Made by a program: the position numbers and the translations under genes. Below are positions 18,105 through 27,259 of a DNA stretch of 64,000 nucleotides, in pieces (positions within the stretch are counted from its first letter, which is position 1; each line of letters opens with the position of its first letter). The stretch comes from CALEMW01 sp035447065. GTDB taxonomy: Bacteria > Krumholzibacteriota > Krumholzibacteriia > LZORAL124-64-63. The stretch is taken from positions 153,493 through 217,492 of the forward strand of contig DAOTGJ010000001.1 of assembly GCA_035447065.1 (NCBI GenBank), given 5' to 3'. A model generated the notes under the pieces. The model was given only the letters and a program-made list of their open reading frames with translations, had not been told where the DNA came from and did not search any database.

Positions 18105-19268
18105 ATGAAGGAAATCCGTCCGCTGACCTCCCTGCGCGCCTTCGCCGCCTTCCTGGTCTTCATGTACCACTACGCCAACCTCTTCCCGCCGGCCGCGCGG
18201 GGCGTTGCGCACTTCCCCGGCGAGTGGATCCCGCTGCGCTTCCTCTGGAGCCAGGGGCAGGTGGGCGTGAGCATGTTCTTCGTGCTCTCGGGCTTCCTCA
18301 TCACGCGCATCTACTACGACAGCTTCGCGGAGGGGCGCGCCTCGCTGCGCCTGTTCCTGATCAAGCGCGTGGCGCGCATCTGGCCCCTGTTCCTGGCCTT
18401 CGCCGCGATCCAGCACGGCACGCGGCTGCTGGCGGGCGGGCACATGGACGCCACCTGGTGGGTGACCCTGAGCATGACGCAGGGGTTCTTCGAGCACCTG
18501 CGCTACGAAGGGCTGCCCACGGCCTGGTCGCTGACCATCGAGGAGTCCTTCTACGTGCTGGCGCCGGCGCTCTTCCTGCTGCTGGCGGGCGTGCGCGCGC
18601 CGCGCCGGCCGTCGCCCGCCGACTGGGCGCGGATCGTCATGCATGTGGCCGCGGTCACGGTGGGGCTGCTGGCCCTGGGCGCGGCGGGGCATCGCCTGGC
18701 GGCGGCGCAGGGCTGGGACTGGCAGGGGCTCCTGGGCAGCCGCGACCACGTGCTGCGGGCCACGCTGTTCGGGCGCTTCCCGGAGTTCGCGGTGGGCGTG
18801 CTGGCGGCGTTCGTGCATCGGACAGGCGAGCTGCCGCGGCGGCTGGGCGGCGGCCGGGCCGCGTGGCTGGCCACGGGCACCGCGGCGGCCGTCCTGGCGG
18901 CGCTGGCGGGCAAGGCCGCCCTGGCCGGGGCGGCGGGCGTGGGCGCGGCCCTGGGGACCGTGGTGCTGACCTACGCCGTGGCCGTGCTCACCGGCGTGCT
19001 CATCCTGGCCCTGAGCGTGGGCGGGAGCCGGCTGCACGCGGCGCTGGGGTGGGAGCCCTTCGTCTACCTGGGGCGGGTGTCCTACGGCTTCTACCTGATC
19101 CAGCTCACCGTGATGATGGATCCTCTGCTGGCGCTGACGGACCGTCTGGGGCCGGCGCGCCTGCCCGCCCTCTTCCTGCTGACCAACCTGGCCTGCGCCT
19201 CCTTCTACGAGCTGCTGGAGAGTCCGGCGCGCGCGTGGATCGTGGCGCGTTGGGGGCGTCGGGACTGA
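18105..19268 (+). CDS. Acyltransferase-3 family membrane protein (OafA/YrhL type)
   Basis: 387 aa with about ten transmembrane helices. The family start is clear (PLTSLRAFAAFLVFMYHYAN), with the catalytic-type histidine in MYHY and the downstream FFVLSGFLITRIYY and IEESFYVLAPALF motifs. Members O-acylate surface polysaccharides or lipids in the inner membrane. GGGAGG lies 11 bp upstream. It converges with the lipoprotein gene only 4 bp away, with no terminator between. Confidence 0.93.
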   Translation: MKEIRPLTSLRAFAAFLVFMYHYANLFPPAARGVAHFPGEWIPLRFLWSQGQVGVSMFFVLSGFLITRIYYDSFAEGRASLRLFLIKRVARIWPLFLAFAAIQHGTRLLAGGHMDATWWVTLSMTQGFFEHLRYEGLPTAWSLTIEESFYVLAPALFLLLAGVRAPRRPSPADWARIVMHVAAVTVGLLALGAAGHRLAAAQGWDWQGLLGSRDHVLRATLFGRFPEFAVGVLAAFVHRTGELPRRLGGGRAAWLATGTAAAVLAALAGKAALAGAAGVGAALGTVVLTYAVAVLTGVLILALSVGGSRLHAALGWEPFVYLGRVSYGFYLIQLTVMMDPLLALTDRLGPARLPALFLLTNLACASFYELLESPARAWIVARWGRRD

Positions 19269-19272
19269 CCCC

Positions 19273-20910
19273 CTACTCGCCGTCGCGCAGCACGCCCCGC
19301 AGGCTCCAGCCGGCGGGGCCGCGGGCGTAATGGGCCTGCGTGGGGGGGAGGAGACCGCCGTCGGGGCGGTGGGCGGTCCAGCGCACCACGGCGCGGTCGG
19401 CGTCGGTGGCGGGAACGGTCACGGCGGGGGAGGCGGCGCCTTCGCTGAGGATCTGCCGCACGCTGCCGTCGGCGTTCAGGAACTCCACGCGCCAGGCCAG
19501 GGGGACGGCCAGGCCGGCGCGGTCGCAGGCCGACGCGGCGTCCACGCGGAAGCCGTCGGCCGCCGGGATCGGTTCCAGGTCCACGGCAGGGCTCACGCGG
19601 GTCAGGGCCCAGGCCAGGGTGAGGTGGCGGCGGGCGATGAGCACGCGCGTGAGCTCGGCGGCGGCGGCGGGATCGCGGAAGCGGCCGGTGGACGCGGCGG
19701 CGGCGAGGGCCTCGTCGGAGAGGCGGGCCAGCACCGTGCCGGCCCAGAAGGCGTCGGCGGGGCCGCAGGCCAGGACCTGGTCGTTGGCGTAGTTGGGACG
19801 CCACGCGGCGGGATCGTAGGCGAACGCGGAGAACTGGCCCACCTCCGCGTGGGCGGGCGGCGGCGTGTCCTCGTAGGGCCGCACGTGCAGGCCCAGGGCG
19901 GGGATGCCCAGCAGGAGCTCGCGCCAGTCGAAGTCGTAGGCGTGGCCGATGCGCTTCTCGTGCCGAGCCGCCCAGTAGCCGCCCAGGCAGCCGTCGAAAT
20001 CCACCAGGTGATGGCGCAGGTGCCCCGCGCCCGGTTCGCCCACGTACACGTCCAGCGTGTTGTCCTCCTTGAGGTCCACGTGCTGGAGCCAGGCGCCGAA
20101 GACGCGCAGGGCGCGCAGGGAGCGGCGGTCCTGGTGCGGGATGCGGTCGTTGGGATCGTCGCCGTTGGTGCCGCGCAGGCTGAAGCCGCCGCGGGGGATG
20201 CCGTCCAGGAAGCGGCTGACCAGGGCGCGGTAGCGGCCGTCGGCCAGGGCCTGGGGCAGGCCGGCGAGCATGGCGTCCACGTCGGCTTGCGTGAGCGGGC
20301 GCGCCTCGCCCACGGAGTTCTTCACCGAGGCGTCCGGTGCGACCAGCAGCTCGTCGCGGGCGAAGGTCACCACGCGGTTGTCGGGCACGTGGTAGCCCAG
20401 GGCCCAGAACAGGCGCGCGGCCACGGCGCCGGCGGCGGTGCTCACCGACGGCTCGCCCTCCTTGTCGAACTTGCAGATGTAGGCGGCGCCGCGCGCGTCG
20501 CGGAACACGAAGCCGGGGTTGCGGCCGCCGACCTTCAAGCCGGTCACGGTCCAGGGACGATGGGCCTCGGGACCGGGATCGTCGCCGCCGGGTCCGCGGG
20601 CCACGGCCGCAGGGTCCTGACGATCGTCGGTGCCGGCGTACCACGACGACGCGGGCACCTCGCCCAGCCGGTTCACGTCCAGCGCGGGGCCGTGGGTGGT
20701 CACGCCCAGCACGTCGATGGGCTGGCGCAGGCCGTAGTTCTCGATCAGGTAGGAGAGGCGGTGGAAGCCGCGCTCGTCCGGCACGGGGATGGGCGCGTCG
20801 TCCCGCACGCGGGTGACCGCCGGCGCATCGGTGAAGACGGGCGGAGGCACGGGACCGCCCGCGCAGCCGGCGAGCAGGAGCAGCAGCAGAGGGAGCGCGC
20901 GGCGCCTCAT
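19273..20910 (-). CDS. Lipoprotein with protein-kinase-like catalytic motifs
   Basis: 545 aa. The lipobox is LLLAGC, with Cys at residue 16. Family membership is not recognised with certainty, but three segments in the right order resemble kinase motifs: AAYICKFDKEG (Lys147, like the ATP-anchoring lysine), HVDLKEDN at 277-284 (matching the HxDxKxxN catalytic loop) and HHLVDFDG with DFDG at 304-307 (like DFG). The spacing is kinase-like. About 240 residues follow without clear landmarks. Placement outside the cytoplasm raises the question of an ATP source; the co-operonic carrier is a nucleotide-translocase relative. The start overlaps the barrel gene's stop (ATGA) after GGAGGAA. Confidence 0.7.
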   Translation of the reverse strand: MRRRALPLLLLLLAGCAGGPVPPPVFTDAPAVTRVRDDAPIPVPDERGFHRLSYLIENYGLRQPIDVLGVTTHGPALDVNRLGEVPASSWYAGTDDRQDPAAVARGPGGDDPGPEAHRPWTVTGLKVGGRNPGFVFRDARGAAYICKFDKEGEPSVSTAAGAVAARLFWALGYHVPDNRVVTFARDELLVAPDASVKNSVGEARPLTQADVDAMLAGLPQALADGRYRALVSRFLDGIPRGGFSLRGTNGDDPNDRIPHQDRRSLRALRVFGAWLQHVDLKEDNTLDVYVGEPGAGHLRHHLVDFDGCLGGYWAARHEKRIGHAYDFDWRELLLGIPALGLHVRPYEDTPPPAHAEVGQFSAFAYDPAAWRPNYANDQVLACGPADAFWAGTVLARLSDEALAAAASTGRFRDPAAAAELTRVLIARRHLTLAWALTRVSPAVDLEPIPAADGFRVDAASACDRAGLAVPLAWRVEFLNADGSVRQILSEGAASPAVTVPATDADRAVVRWTAHRPDGGLLPPTQAHYARGPAGWSLRGVLRDGE

Positions 20911-22214
20911 CGCTTCCTCCGCGATTGATAGCCGAAAGGCGTGGTGGTTCCGGCGAAGACGTGGCCGCCCTCGGCGCCGCGGGCGTACTGCAGCACGAAG
21001 ACATCGTCGTCCAGCAGCAGGGCAAGGCCCAGGCCGGCCGACGCGTGCAGCTCCGCCAGGTCCAGGTCCCGGGTGCGGGGGGCGGCGGCGCCCCAGTCGG
21101 CGAAGAGCCGGCCCTGGAACATCTTGGTCACCGGGTAGCGGTACTCCAGGGCCAGGGCCAGCAGGTGCAGGTCGCGGAAGCGGTCGCGCGGGTAGCCCCG
21201 CAGGTCGTAGCGGCCGCCCAGGGCCCGCAGCTCGGTGAAGGGGAGGCGGGCGGCGTCGTCCGGGTCCACGGCCTCGTAGAATACGCGCGCGGCGAGGATG
21301 CGGTCGCGGAAGAGGGGGCGGTGGAGCTGGTACTCGAAGGTGAGGTGGCGGTAGTCGGCGTCGCCCGGGGCGCGGGCGGCGTTCCAGCCGGCGGCCGCTC
21401 GCAGGAGGGATCCGCGCGAGGCCATCTCGCCGGCGTCGCGGCTGTCGCGGCGCAGCTCCGCCTCCACGCCCAGGTAGTGGTTGGAGGCGGCGCGTTCGGC
21501 CAGGGCGGGGGCCAGGCGTTCGTCGGGGTCGTCGTCGTGCTCGGGCCGGAGGCGTGTTGCGCGGCTGTGGAGGGTGAGCGCGGCGTCCAGGGGACCTTGC
21601 AGCGGCAGGCGGAGCTGCGCCTCGTTCAGCAAGAGCTGGAAGTCGTACTCCTGGTCGTCGTCGGCGTCGGCCGCGGGGTAGTAGTGGCGGCCGGGCGACC
21701 GCTGGAACCGCGTGCGGGTGCTCCAGGCCGGCGCGCCAGGCGGAGCCCCGAATTCCAGCTGCACGATGTTCTTGCGCGTGTTCAGGTAGCTGAAGCGGAA
21801 GCGGTTGTCCAGGCCGGTGCCGTACCAGTCGGTGGAATGGACGCGCAGGCCCAGCACCGTCATGCCGAACCCCGTCTCGTAGCCCAGGTAGGCGGCCACG
21901 GTGGTGTTGATGGGCGCCACGTCGCGGGTGAAGAAGCCCGCCACGCGCCGGGAGAAGCCGCTGCGCTCGTCCCAGCGGATCAGGGCCACCGGCGGCGCCG
22001 TGACCAGGCGGAAGGCCGTGGCCGGCACCTCGGCGACCTGGCGCACGAGCCAGGGAGCGCCGCCGCGCCGCACGTCCAGGGGCTCCTGCGTGCCGCGCAG
22101 CGTCCAGGCGGGCGCGTCGGCCGGGTCCCATGCGGCGGAATCCGGCGCGGCGTTCCGGGCGAGCGCTGCGACGGGCAGCAGCAAGGCCAGCAGCAGCAGG
22201 CCGACGCGCCTCAT
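20907..22214 (-). CDS. Omp85-superfamily outer-membrane barrel without POTRA repeats
   Basis: 435 aa. A signal peptide (ending near ALA-R) and a short periplasmic stretch precede a long beta-barrel. RYDLRGYPRDRF contains the RGY lid-loop signature of Omp85 proteins, and the barrel ends near the C-terminus (VFVLQYARG...FGYQ). The N-terminal region is too short for several POTRA domains, unlike BamA or TamA. It is coupled by ATGA overlaps both to the carrier gene upstream and to the kinase-like lipoprotein gene downstream, so it may export or anchor that lipoprotein at the surface (inference). Confidence 0.78.
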   Translation of the reverse strand: MRRVGLLLLALLLPVAALARNAAPDSAAWDPADAPAWTLRGTQEPLDVRRGGAPWLVRQVAEVPATAFRLVTAPPVALIRWDERSGFSRRVAGFFTRDVAPINTTVAAYLGYETGFGMTVLGLRVHSTDWYGTGLDNRFRFSYLNTRKNIVQLEFGAPPGAPAWSTRTRFQRSPGRHYYPAADADDDQEYDFQLLLNEAQLRLPLQGPLDAALTLHSRATRLRPEHDDDPDERLAPALAERAASNHYLGVEAELRRDSRDAGEMASRGSLLRAAAGWNAARAPGDADYRHLTFEYQLHRPLFRDRILAARVFYEAVDPDDAARLPFTELRALGGRYDLRGYPRDRFRDLHLLALALEYRYPVTKMFQGRLFADWGAAAPRTRDLDLAELHASAGLGLALLLDDDVFVLQYARGAEGGHVFAGTTTPFGYQSRRKR

Positions 22215-23539
22215 GCCGCCTCCTCCGTGCGCGATCGGAAGCCGCGTCCCACCGCCACGGAGACCGCCAGCCACACCGCCACGGCGCCCAGGTTGACCAG
22301 GGCGAACTGGCGCGTGCCGAATCCCAGGGTCGCGCCCAGCCACACCACGCCCGCGGCGCTCACGTCGCCGGCCCGGTAGAAGAAGGTGTCGATGGTCTGC
22401 TTGGCCTTGTACTTGGCCTCGCGGCTGGTGGGCAGGAAGAGGGCCTGGCGCGTGGTGTTGTGCAGGGAGTAGTCCGTGGCGTTCTCCAGGATCTTGGCGC
22501 CGCGGATCACGCCCAGGGCCGCGCCCGCCGCGATCACCGCGTAGCCGCCCAGGGCGATGAGCGGCAGCACCAGCAGGGCCCGCGCCACGCCGGCCACGCG
22601 CAGGATCCGCGACACGGCGAAGAGCTGCAGCACCGCGCCCAGCGCGTTGACCCAGGTGAAGAAGCCCGCGTAGAACCCGCCCACCACGGCCTCGCGCGCG
22701 GCCGGCGGCGCCGCGGCGGCCGCCTCCGTCACGGTGCGCGAGAGGATGTACTCGCCGGTGCTGTTGACCAGGTTCAGCAGCAGGTAGAGGGCGGCGATGC
22801 CGCGCAGGTAGGGATCCGACAGGACCAGGCGGAAGCCGTTGGCGCCGGTGGACGCCTCGGCGTCGTCGGATCGGGCGGGCGCCGCCTCCCGCCGCGCCAG
22901 CGACGCCGCCTCGCGCCGCCGCACCGCGTTGGTCAGACCGAGGCACGCGCCCAGCAGCGCCGCCGCCGCCAGCATCATCTCGAAGGAGCCCAGCCCCAGC
23001 GCGTAGAGCCTGCCGGCCACCAGCGATCCCGCCACCGCGCCCAGGCTGCTGCCGAAGGCCACCACCGGGAAGAGGCGCTTGCCCTGGCCTTCGGTGTACA
23101 GGTCGTTGGCGAACGACCACACCTGCGCGATGATCATCAGGCTGAAGATGCCCACCCAGAGGAAGAACGCCACGCCCAGATACGGCGTGCCCAGCCGCGC
23201 CAGCACGTAGAACAGCCCCAGGTTGGCCATGAAGAAGAGCGTGACGCGGTTGATGAGCGTGACGCGGTCCATGCGGTCCACCAGGGCGCTGTACAGCGGG
23301 ATCACTCCCAGCAGCAGCACGGCCTGGCCGGCGGCGGCGTAGCTCTTCACCTCGGCGCCGCCGCCCATGAGGATCAGCGGTTCGCGCACGGTCTTCAGGA
23401 TGTAGTAGGAGGTGAGGACCAGGAAGAGGTTCAGCATCAGCAGCAGCGCCGTGCCGGATTCTCCGGGTTCCACGCGCGTGAACACGCCCAGGATGCGGTC
23501 CGGGAGGGATGGCGCGGCGGTGGGGGCGGGTCGTGTCAC
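22211..23539 (-). CDS. Nucleotide-translocase-like MFS carrier (Npt/ADP-ATP translocase family)
   Basis: 442 aa with about 12 transmembrane segments. Landmarks are SYYILKTVREPLIL at the first helices, ENATDYSLHNTTRQALFLP and EAKYKAKQTIDTFFYRAGD, which are typical of the bacterial NTP/NDP exchange-like group related to chlamydial/rickettsial Tlc. Free-living bacteria carry such members with unproven substrates. The GTG at 23537-23539 follows AGGAGAGGA. It is first gene of a three-gene coupled operon with an Omp85-like barrel and a kinase-like lipoprotein. Confidence 0.82.
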   Translation of the reverse strand: MTRPAPTAAPSLPDRILGVFTRVEPGESGTALLLMLNLFLVLTSYYILKTVREPLILMGGGAEVKSYAAAGQAVLLLGVIPLYSALVDRMDRVTLINRVTLFFMANLGLFYVLARLGTPYLGVAFFLWVGIFSLMIIAQVWSFANDLYTEGQGKRLFPVVAFGSSLGAVAGSLVAGRLYALGLGSFEMMLAAAALLGACLGLTNAVRRREAASLARREAAPARSDDAEASTGANGFRLVLSDPYLRGIAALYLLLNLVNSTGEYILSRTVTEAAAAAPPAAREAVVGGFYAGFFTWVNALGAVLQLFAVSRILRVAGVARALLVLPLIALGGYAVIAAGAALGVIRGAKILENATDYSLHNTTRQALFLPTSREAKYKAKQTIDTFFYRAGDVSAAGVVWLGATLGFGTRQFALVNLGAVAVWLAVSVAVGRGFRSRTEEAA

Positions 23540-23693
23540 GGGCGGTCCTCTCCTGAACGAAGCCCAGAGAGTACCCCAAGCGGCGGAGGCTGGCCACGGC
23601 GAAGCCGTCCGCTGGCGGGTGCGGCGGTCGTATGCTACCGTTGGCCCCGTTCGTGATCGATTCCTAGGCCCGACCGAGACCGGGAGGTGTGCC

Positions 23694-24227
23694 GTGCTCC
23701 GTTCCGCGTCCCTCCGCATCATGCCCTGGCTGCTGCTCGCCCTGCTGGGCGGCTGCGGCGGCGCCGACACCGGACCCCGCCTGCTGGGGACCTTCCCCCT
23801 GCGCGCGGAGGCCGAACTGCCCGACCTTCCGCCCGAGGCCCGTGTTCTGGAGGATCCCGAGCTGGGGCCGGCGCTGTGCGTGGACTCGGACCGTCTGGTG
23901 CGCGTGCCCGTGCTGACCACGGACCTGGTCCCCCTGCACGCCGACTCCCTGGGCGTGGGCGGCCGCTTCCGCGCCGAGCTCCTCGCCGCCGCCGTGAACT
24001 GGCAGCTCCGCCTGGAGGACGCCGACGGCGGTGTCCGCGTGCTGACCACGTCCTTCGACACGTACATCCGCACCCATGGTTGGAAGCCCGTCCGCGTGGC
24101 CTTCGGCCTGGGCGACGGCGCGACGCCCGTGCACGCCACCCTGTCCATCCTGGCGCCGCCGGGACGCGTGTGGGTGGAGGAGCTCCAGCTCTGGGACGGT
24201 CCGCCTCCCGCCGGGACCACGCCGTGA
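23694..24227 (+). CDS. Hypothetical lipoprotein
   Basis: 177 aa from a GTG preceded by GGGAGG. A signal with lipobox LLGGC (Cys about 22) is followed by a beta-rich domain (LRLEDADGGVRVLTTSF, HATLSILAPPGRVWVEELQLWDG) that looks like a carbohydrate-binding-module-type sandwich. No function is recognised. The stop overlaps the GTG of the quinone oxidoreductase gene. Confidence 0.72.
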   Translation: MLRSASLRIMPWLLLALLGGCGGADTGPRLLGTFPLRAEAELPDLPPEARVLEDPELGPALCVDSDRLVRVPVLTTDLVPLHADSLGVGGRFRAELLAAAVNWQLRLEDADGGVRVLTTSFDTYIRTHGWKPVRVAFGLGDGATPVHATLSILAPPGRVWVEELQLWDGPPPAGTTP

Positions 24228-25470
24228 GCCTGCGCCTGGTCCTGCCGGGCACCGGCGCCCCCGAGGTGTTCGAGGTCCGCGACGAAGCCGCGCCCCGCCC
24301 CGGCCCAGGCGAGGTGCGCGTGCGCGTGGACGCCGCCGGCGTGAACTTCGCCGACGTGATGATGCGGCTGGGCCTCTATCCCGACGCCCCCCCCTTTCCG
24401 CTGACGCCCGGCTACGAGGCCGCCGGCACCGTGGACGCCGTGGGCGAAGGCGTGTCCGCCGACCGCCTGGGCGAGCCCGTCGTGGCCCTGGCGCGCCACG
24501 GCTGCTACGCCGAGCACGTGTGCGTGCCCGCGGCCTTCGCCGTGCGCCGTCCCGACGGCGTGGGCGCCCTGCAGGGGGCGGCCCTGGCCGTCAACTGGCT
24601 CACCGCCTACCAGATGCTCGAGATCATGGCGCCGCCACGCGCCGGCGAGACCGTGCTGGTGCACGGGGCGGCCGGAGGCGTGGGGCTGGCGGCGGTGCGT
24701 CTGGCGCAGCGGCGCGGGGCGCGCGTGATCGGCTCCGCCTCGCCCGTCAAGCACGCCGCGCTGCGCGAGGCCGGCGTGGCGACGGTCTTCCCGTCGGACC
24801 AGAGGCGCTTCGCGGGCACGGTGCGCGCCGCCACCGGCGGCCGCGGCGCCGACGTGGTCCTGGAGCCCCGCCACGGCCGCTGGATCGGCGAGAGCTACCG
24901 CGCCGCGGCCCCCTGCGGGCGCGTGGTGCTGCACGGCTTCGCCGCCGCCGCCACGGGCAAGGGCGCCTCGCGCTGGGGCGCGCTGCGCACCCTGGCCGGC
25001 GTGCCCTGGCTGTCCATCANNNNNNNNNNNNNNNNNNNNNNNNNNNNNNNNNNNNNNNNNNNNNNNNNNNNNNNNNNNNNNNNNNNNNNNNNNNNNNNNN
25101 NNNNNNNNNNNNNNNNNNNGCCTCGCGCTGGGGCGCGCTGCGCACCCTGGCCGGCGTGCCCTGGCTGTCCATCAATCCCATCTCGCTGATGAACGACAAC
25201 AAGGCGCTCATGGGCGTGAATCTGGCGCGCATGTGGGACGAGTCGGACCGCCTGCTGGGCTGGCTCGCGGGGCTGATGGAGCTGTTGGCGGCGGGTGAGA
25301 TCGCCTCGCGCATCGACCGCGTGCATCGGCTGGAGGACGCCGCGGCGGCGCACCACCGGCTGCAGGACCGGGGCAACATCGGCAAGGTGCTGCTGGCCAC
25401 GCCGGACTTCGTGGCGCGGGGCGCCGAGGGCGCGGAGATCGCCGACCCGCACGGGGACGGCGGCGCGTGA
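24224..25470 (+). CDS. NADPH:quinone oxidoreductase-like MDR protein (false gap inside)
   Basis: A zinc-free medium-chain dehydrogenase/reductase. The N-terminal domain has GVNFADVMMRLGLYP and the Rossmann domain has VHGAAGGVGLAAVRLA. The C-terminal region is NPISLMNDNKALMGVNLARM. The frame changes across the 100-N run, but the 55 bp before and after it are identical. Removing one copy plus the Ns (155 bp) restores a single frame of 363 aa, so the gene is intact. The GTG start overlaps the lipoprotein stop and the stop overlaps the glycosyltransferase GTG. It is probably a cytoplasmic NADPH-dependent quinone or enal reductase. Confidence 0.9.
24965..25174. other. Spurious scaffold gap: identical 55-bp ends around 100 N
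   Basis: 24965-25019 and 25120-25174 are identical; Ns occupy 25020-25119. This is a contig overlap of one k-mer length left unmerged. Frame restoration after removing 155 bp supports this. Confidence 0.93.
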
Positions 25471-26246
25471 AGGTCTCCGCGAGCATCATCACCCTGAACG
25501 CGGCGGCCCACCTGGACCGCTGTCTGGATTCGCTGGACTGGTGCGACGAGGTGGTGGTGCTGGACCAGGGCAGCACCGACGGTACGCGGGAGATCTGCGC
25601 CCGTCACGGCGCCACGGTGCTGGACGGCGAGTGGCGCGGCTTCGGTCCCACCAAGGCGGCCTGCGTGCTGGCCTGCCGCAACCGCTGGATCCTGTCGGTG
25701 GACGCCGACGAGGTGGTGGACGCCGCCCTGCGCGACGCGATCCGGGCCCTGCCCGACGACCCGTCCCAGGCCGCCTTCCGCGTGGATCGGCGCAGCCGCT
25801 TCCTGGGCCGCTGGATCCGCCACTGCGGCTGGACGCCGGACCGCCTGCTGCGGCTGTTCGACCGCGACCGCGCCGGCTTCGACGACGCGCCCGTGCACGA
25901 GGCCGTCCACGCCCGGGGCCCGGTGGGCGACCTGCCCGGCCTGCTCCTGCATCACACCTACGACAGCCTGGAGCAGTACCTGGCCAAGCTGGACCGCTAC
26001 AGCACCCTGGGCGCGGAGGCGGCCGCGGCCCACGGCCGCCGCGCGACCCCGGCGGGCGCCGTGCTGCGCGCCCACCACACCTTCGTGCGAACCTATTGGA
26101 TGCGCCGGGGTTTCCTGGACGGCGCGCACGGCCTGGCGCTGTGTTCGCTCATGGCCTTCCAGACCCTGGCGAAGTACCTGAAGATCTGGCACGCCGGCCG
26201 CCGCGCCGGCGCGGGGAGTGATGGGAATGAAGCGACGCGTCCGTAG
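25467..26246 (+). CDS. Family 2 glycosyltransferase (WaaE/KdtX-like)
   Basis: 259 aa. GT-A motifs are SIITLNAAAHLDRCLDSL at the N-terminus, DQGSTDGT and the metal-binding DADEVV. The middle has RSRFLGRWIRHCGW and the C-terminus VRTYWMRRGFLDG, as in beta-1,4-glucosyltransferases that decorate lipopolysaccharide core. It acts at the cytoplasmic face of the inner membrane. The GTG overlaps the preceding stop, and its end overlaps the OmpA-like gene by 20 bp. Confidence 0.9.
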   Translation: MKVSASIITLNAAAHLDRCLDSLDWCDEVVVLDQGSTDGTREICARHGATVLDGEWRGFGPTKAACVLACRNRWILSVDADEVVDAALRDAIRALPDDPSQAAFRVDRRSRFLGRWIRHCGWTPDRLLRLFDRDRAGFDDAPVHEAVHARGPVGDLPGLLLHHTYDSLEQYLAKLDRYSTLGAEAAAAHGRRATPAGAVLRAHHTFVRTYWMRRGFLDGAHGLALCSLMAFQTLAKYLKIWHAGRRAGAGSDGNEATRP

Positions 26247-27259
26247 CCTGATCCCGGTCCTGCTGACGCTCGTCGTCCTGGCGGGCGCGCCGCGCGGCGC
26301 CGCGGCCCAGGACTCGGCGGCCGAGGAGGCCCGCCTGCGCTGGATCGCCCCCATCGAGCAGACGCTGCGCGAGGCCAAGGAGATGGGTGCGCCCAAGCGC
26401 TGCCCCCGCACCTACGAGACGGCGGTGGCCGCGCTGCAGGCCGCGTCGGCCGCCGTCCTGGCCGATCCCGCCGGCGCCGGCCGCGGCACCACCGCCACGC
26501 TGCTGGAGTCGGCCCGCGTGCAGNNNNNNNNNNNNNNNNNNNNNNNNNNNNNNNNNNNNNNNNNNNNNNNNNNNNNNNNNNNNNNNNNNNNNNNNNNNNN
26601 NNNNNNNNNNNNNNNNNNNNNNNGACCTCACCCGCTGGGTGGAGGCCGACCGCGCCGTGCGCGACACCCAGGTGGCCCGCCTCGAAGAGCAGATCACGCT
26701 CCTGCGCCACCAGCTATGGGAGAGCGAGCTGCGCGCGGGCATGGCCGAGGCCGACGCCGGCGAGGCCCAGATGCGCGCCCAGCGCCTGGCCGAACGCCAG
26801 CAGCGGGTGCGCGCCCTGGCGGACCTGTTCACGCCCGAGGAGGGCGAGGTGCTGCTCACCCCGGACGGCGACGTGCGCGTGCGCCTCACGGGCCTCAAGT
26901 TCGCCTCGGGCAGCCATTGGCTGAACCCCAAGTACGATCCCCTGCTGGACAAGGTGGCCCAGGTGGCCCGCACCTTCCCCCAGGCCCGCCTCACCGTGGA
27001 GGGCCACACCGACGACGCCGGCAGCCGCGCTACCAACCAGACGCTCTCGCTGGAGCGCGCGCGGCGCGTGGCCGCGGCCCTGGCCGGTCGGCTGGAGGTG
27101 CCGGAGGATTCCCTGCAGGTGGTGGGGGTGGGGCCGGACCGGCCGGTGGCGCCCAACAGCACGGCGGAGGGCCGCGCGCGCAACCGGCGCATCGAGTTCC
27201 TGTGGGAGACGGGGGAGGAGACGGAGGCTACTCCCGCCCCGGCAGCGGATTCTCCTTGA
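26227..27259 (+). CDS. OmpA-family outer-membrane/peptidoglycan-binding protein (contains a real gap)
   Basis: A signal peptide (MKRRVRSLIPVLLTLVVLAG) leads to a helical region rich in Ala, Glu and Arg that is interrupted by 100 N. A coiled-coil stretch (QVARLEEQITLLRHQLWE) follows, then a C-terminal OmpA domain with LTVEGHTDDAGS and the arginine-rich GRARNRRIEF. The domain binds peptidoglycan. The ATG at 26227 is preferred because GGGGAG lies 8 nt upstream. The flanks of the Ns differ and the two sides are in different frames, so real sequence is missing. The 3' end overlaps the convergent isochorismatase gene by 32 bp. Confidence 0.85.
26524..26623. other. Assembly gap (100 N) inside the OmpA-like gene
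   Basis: Flanking sequences share no overlap. The frame shifts across the run, so true length is unknown and not a multiple fitting 100. Confidence 0.9.

Noticed and set aside
25020..25119. Frameshift or pseudogene in the quinone oxidoreductase
   Set aside because: Explained by a duplicated 55-mer and 100 N; collapsing restores the frame.
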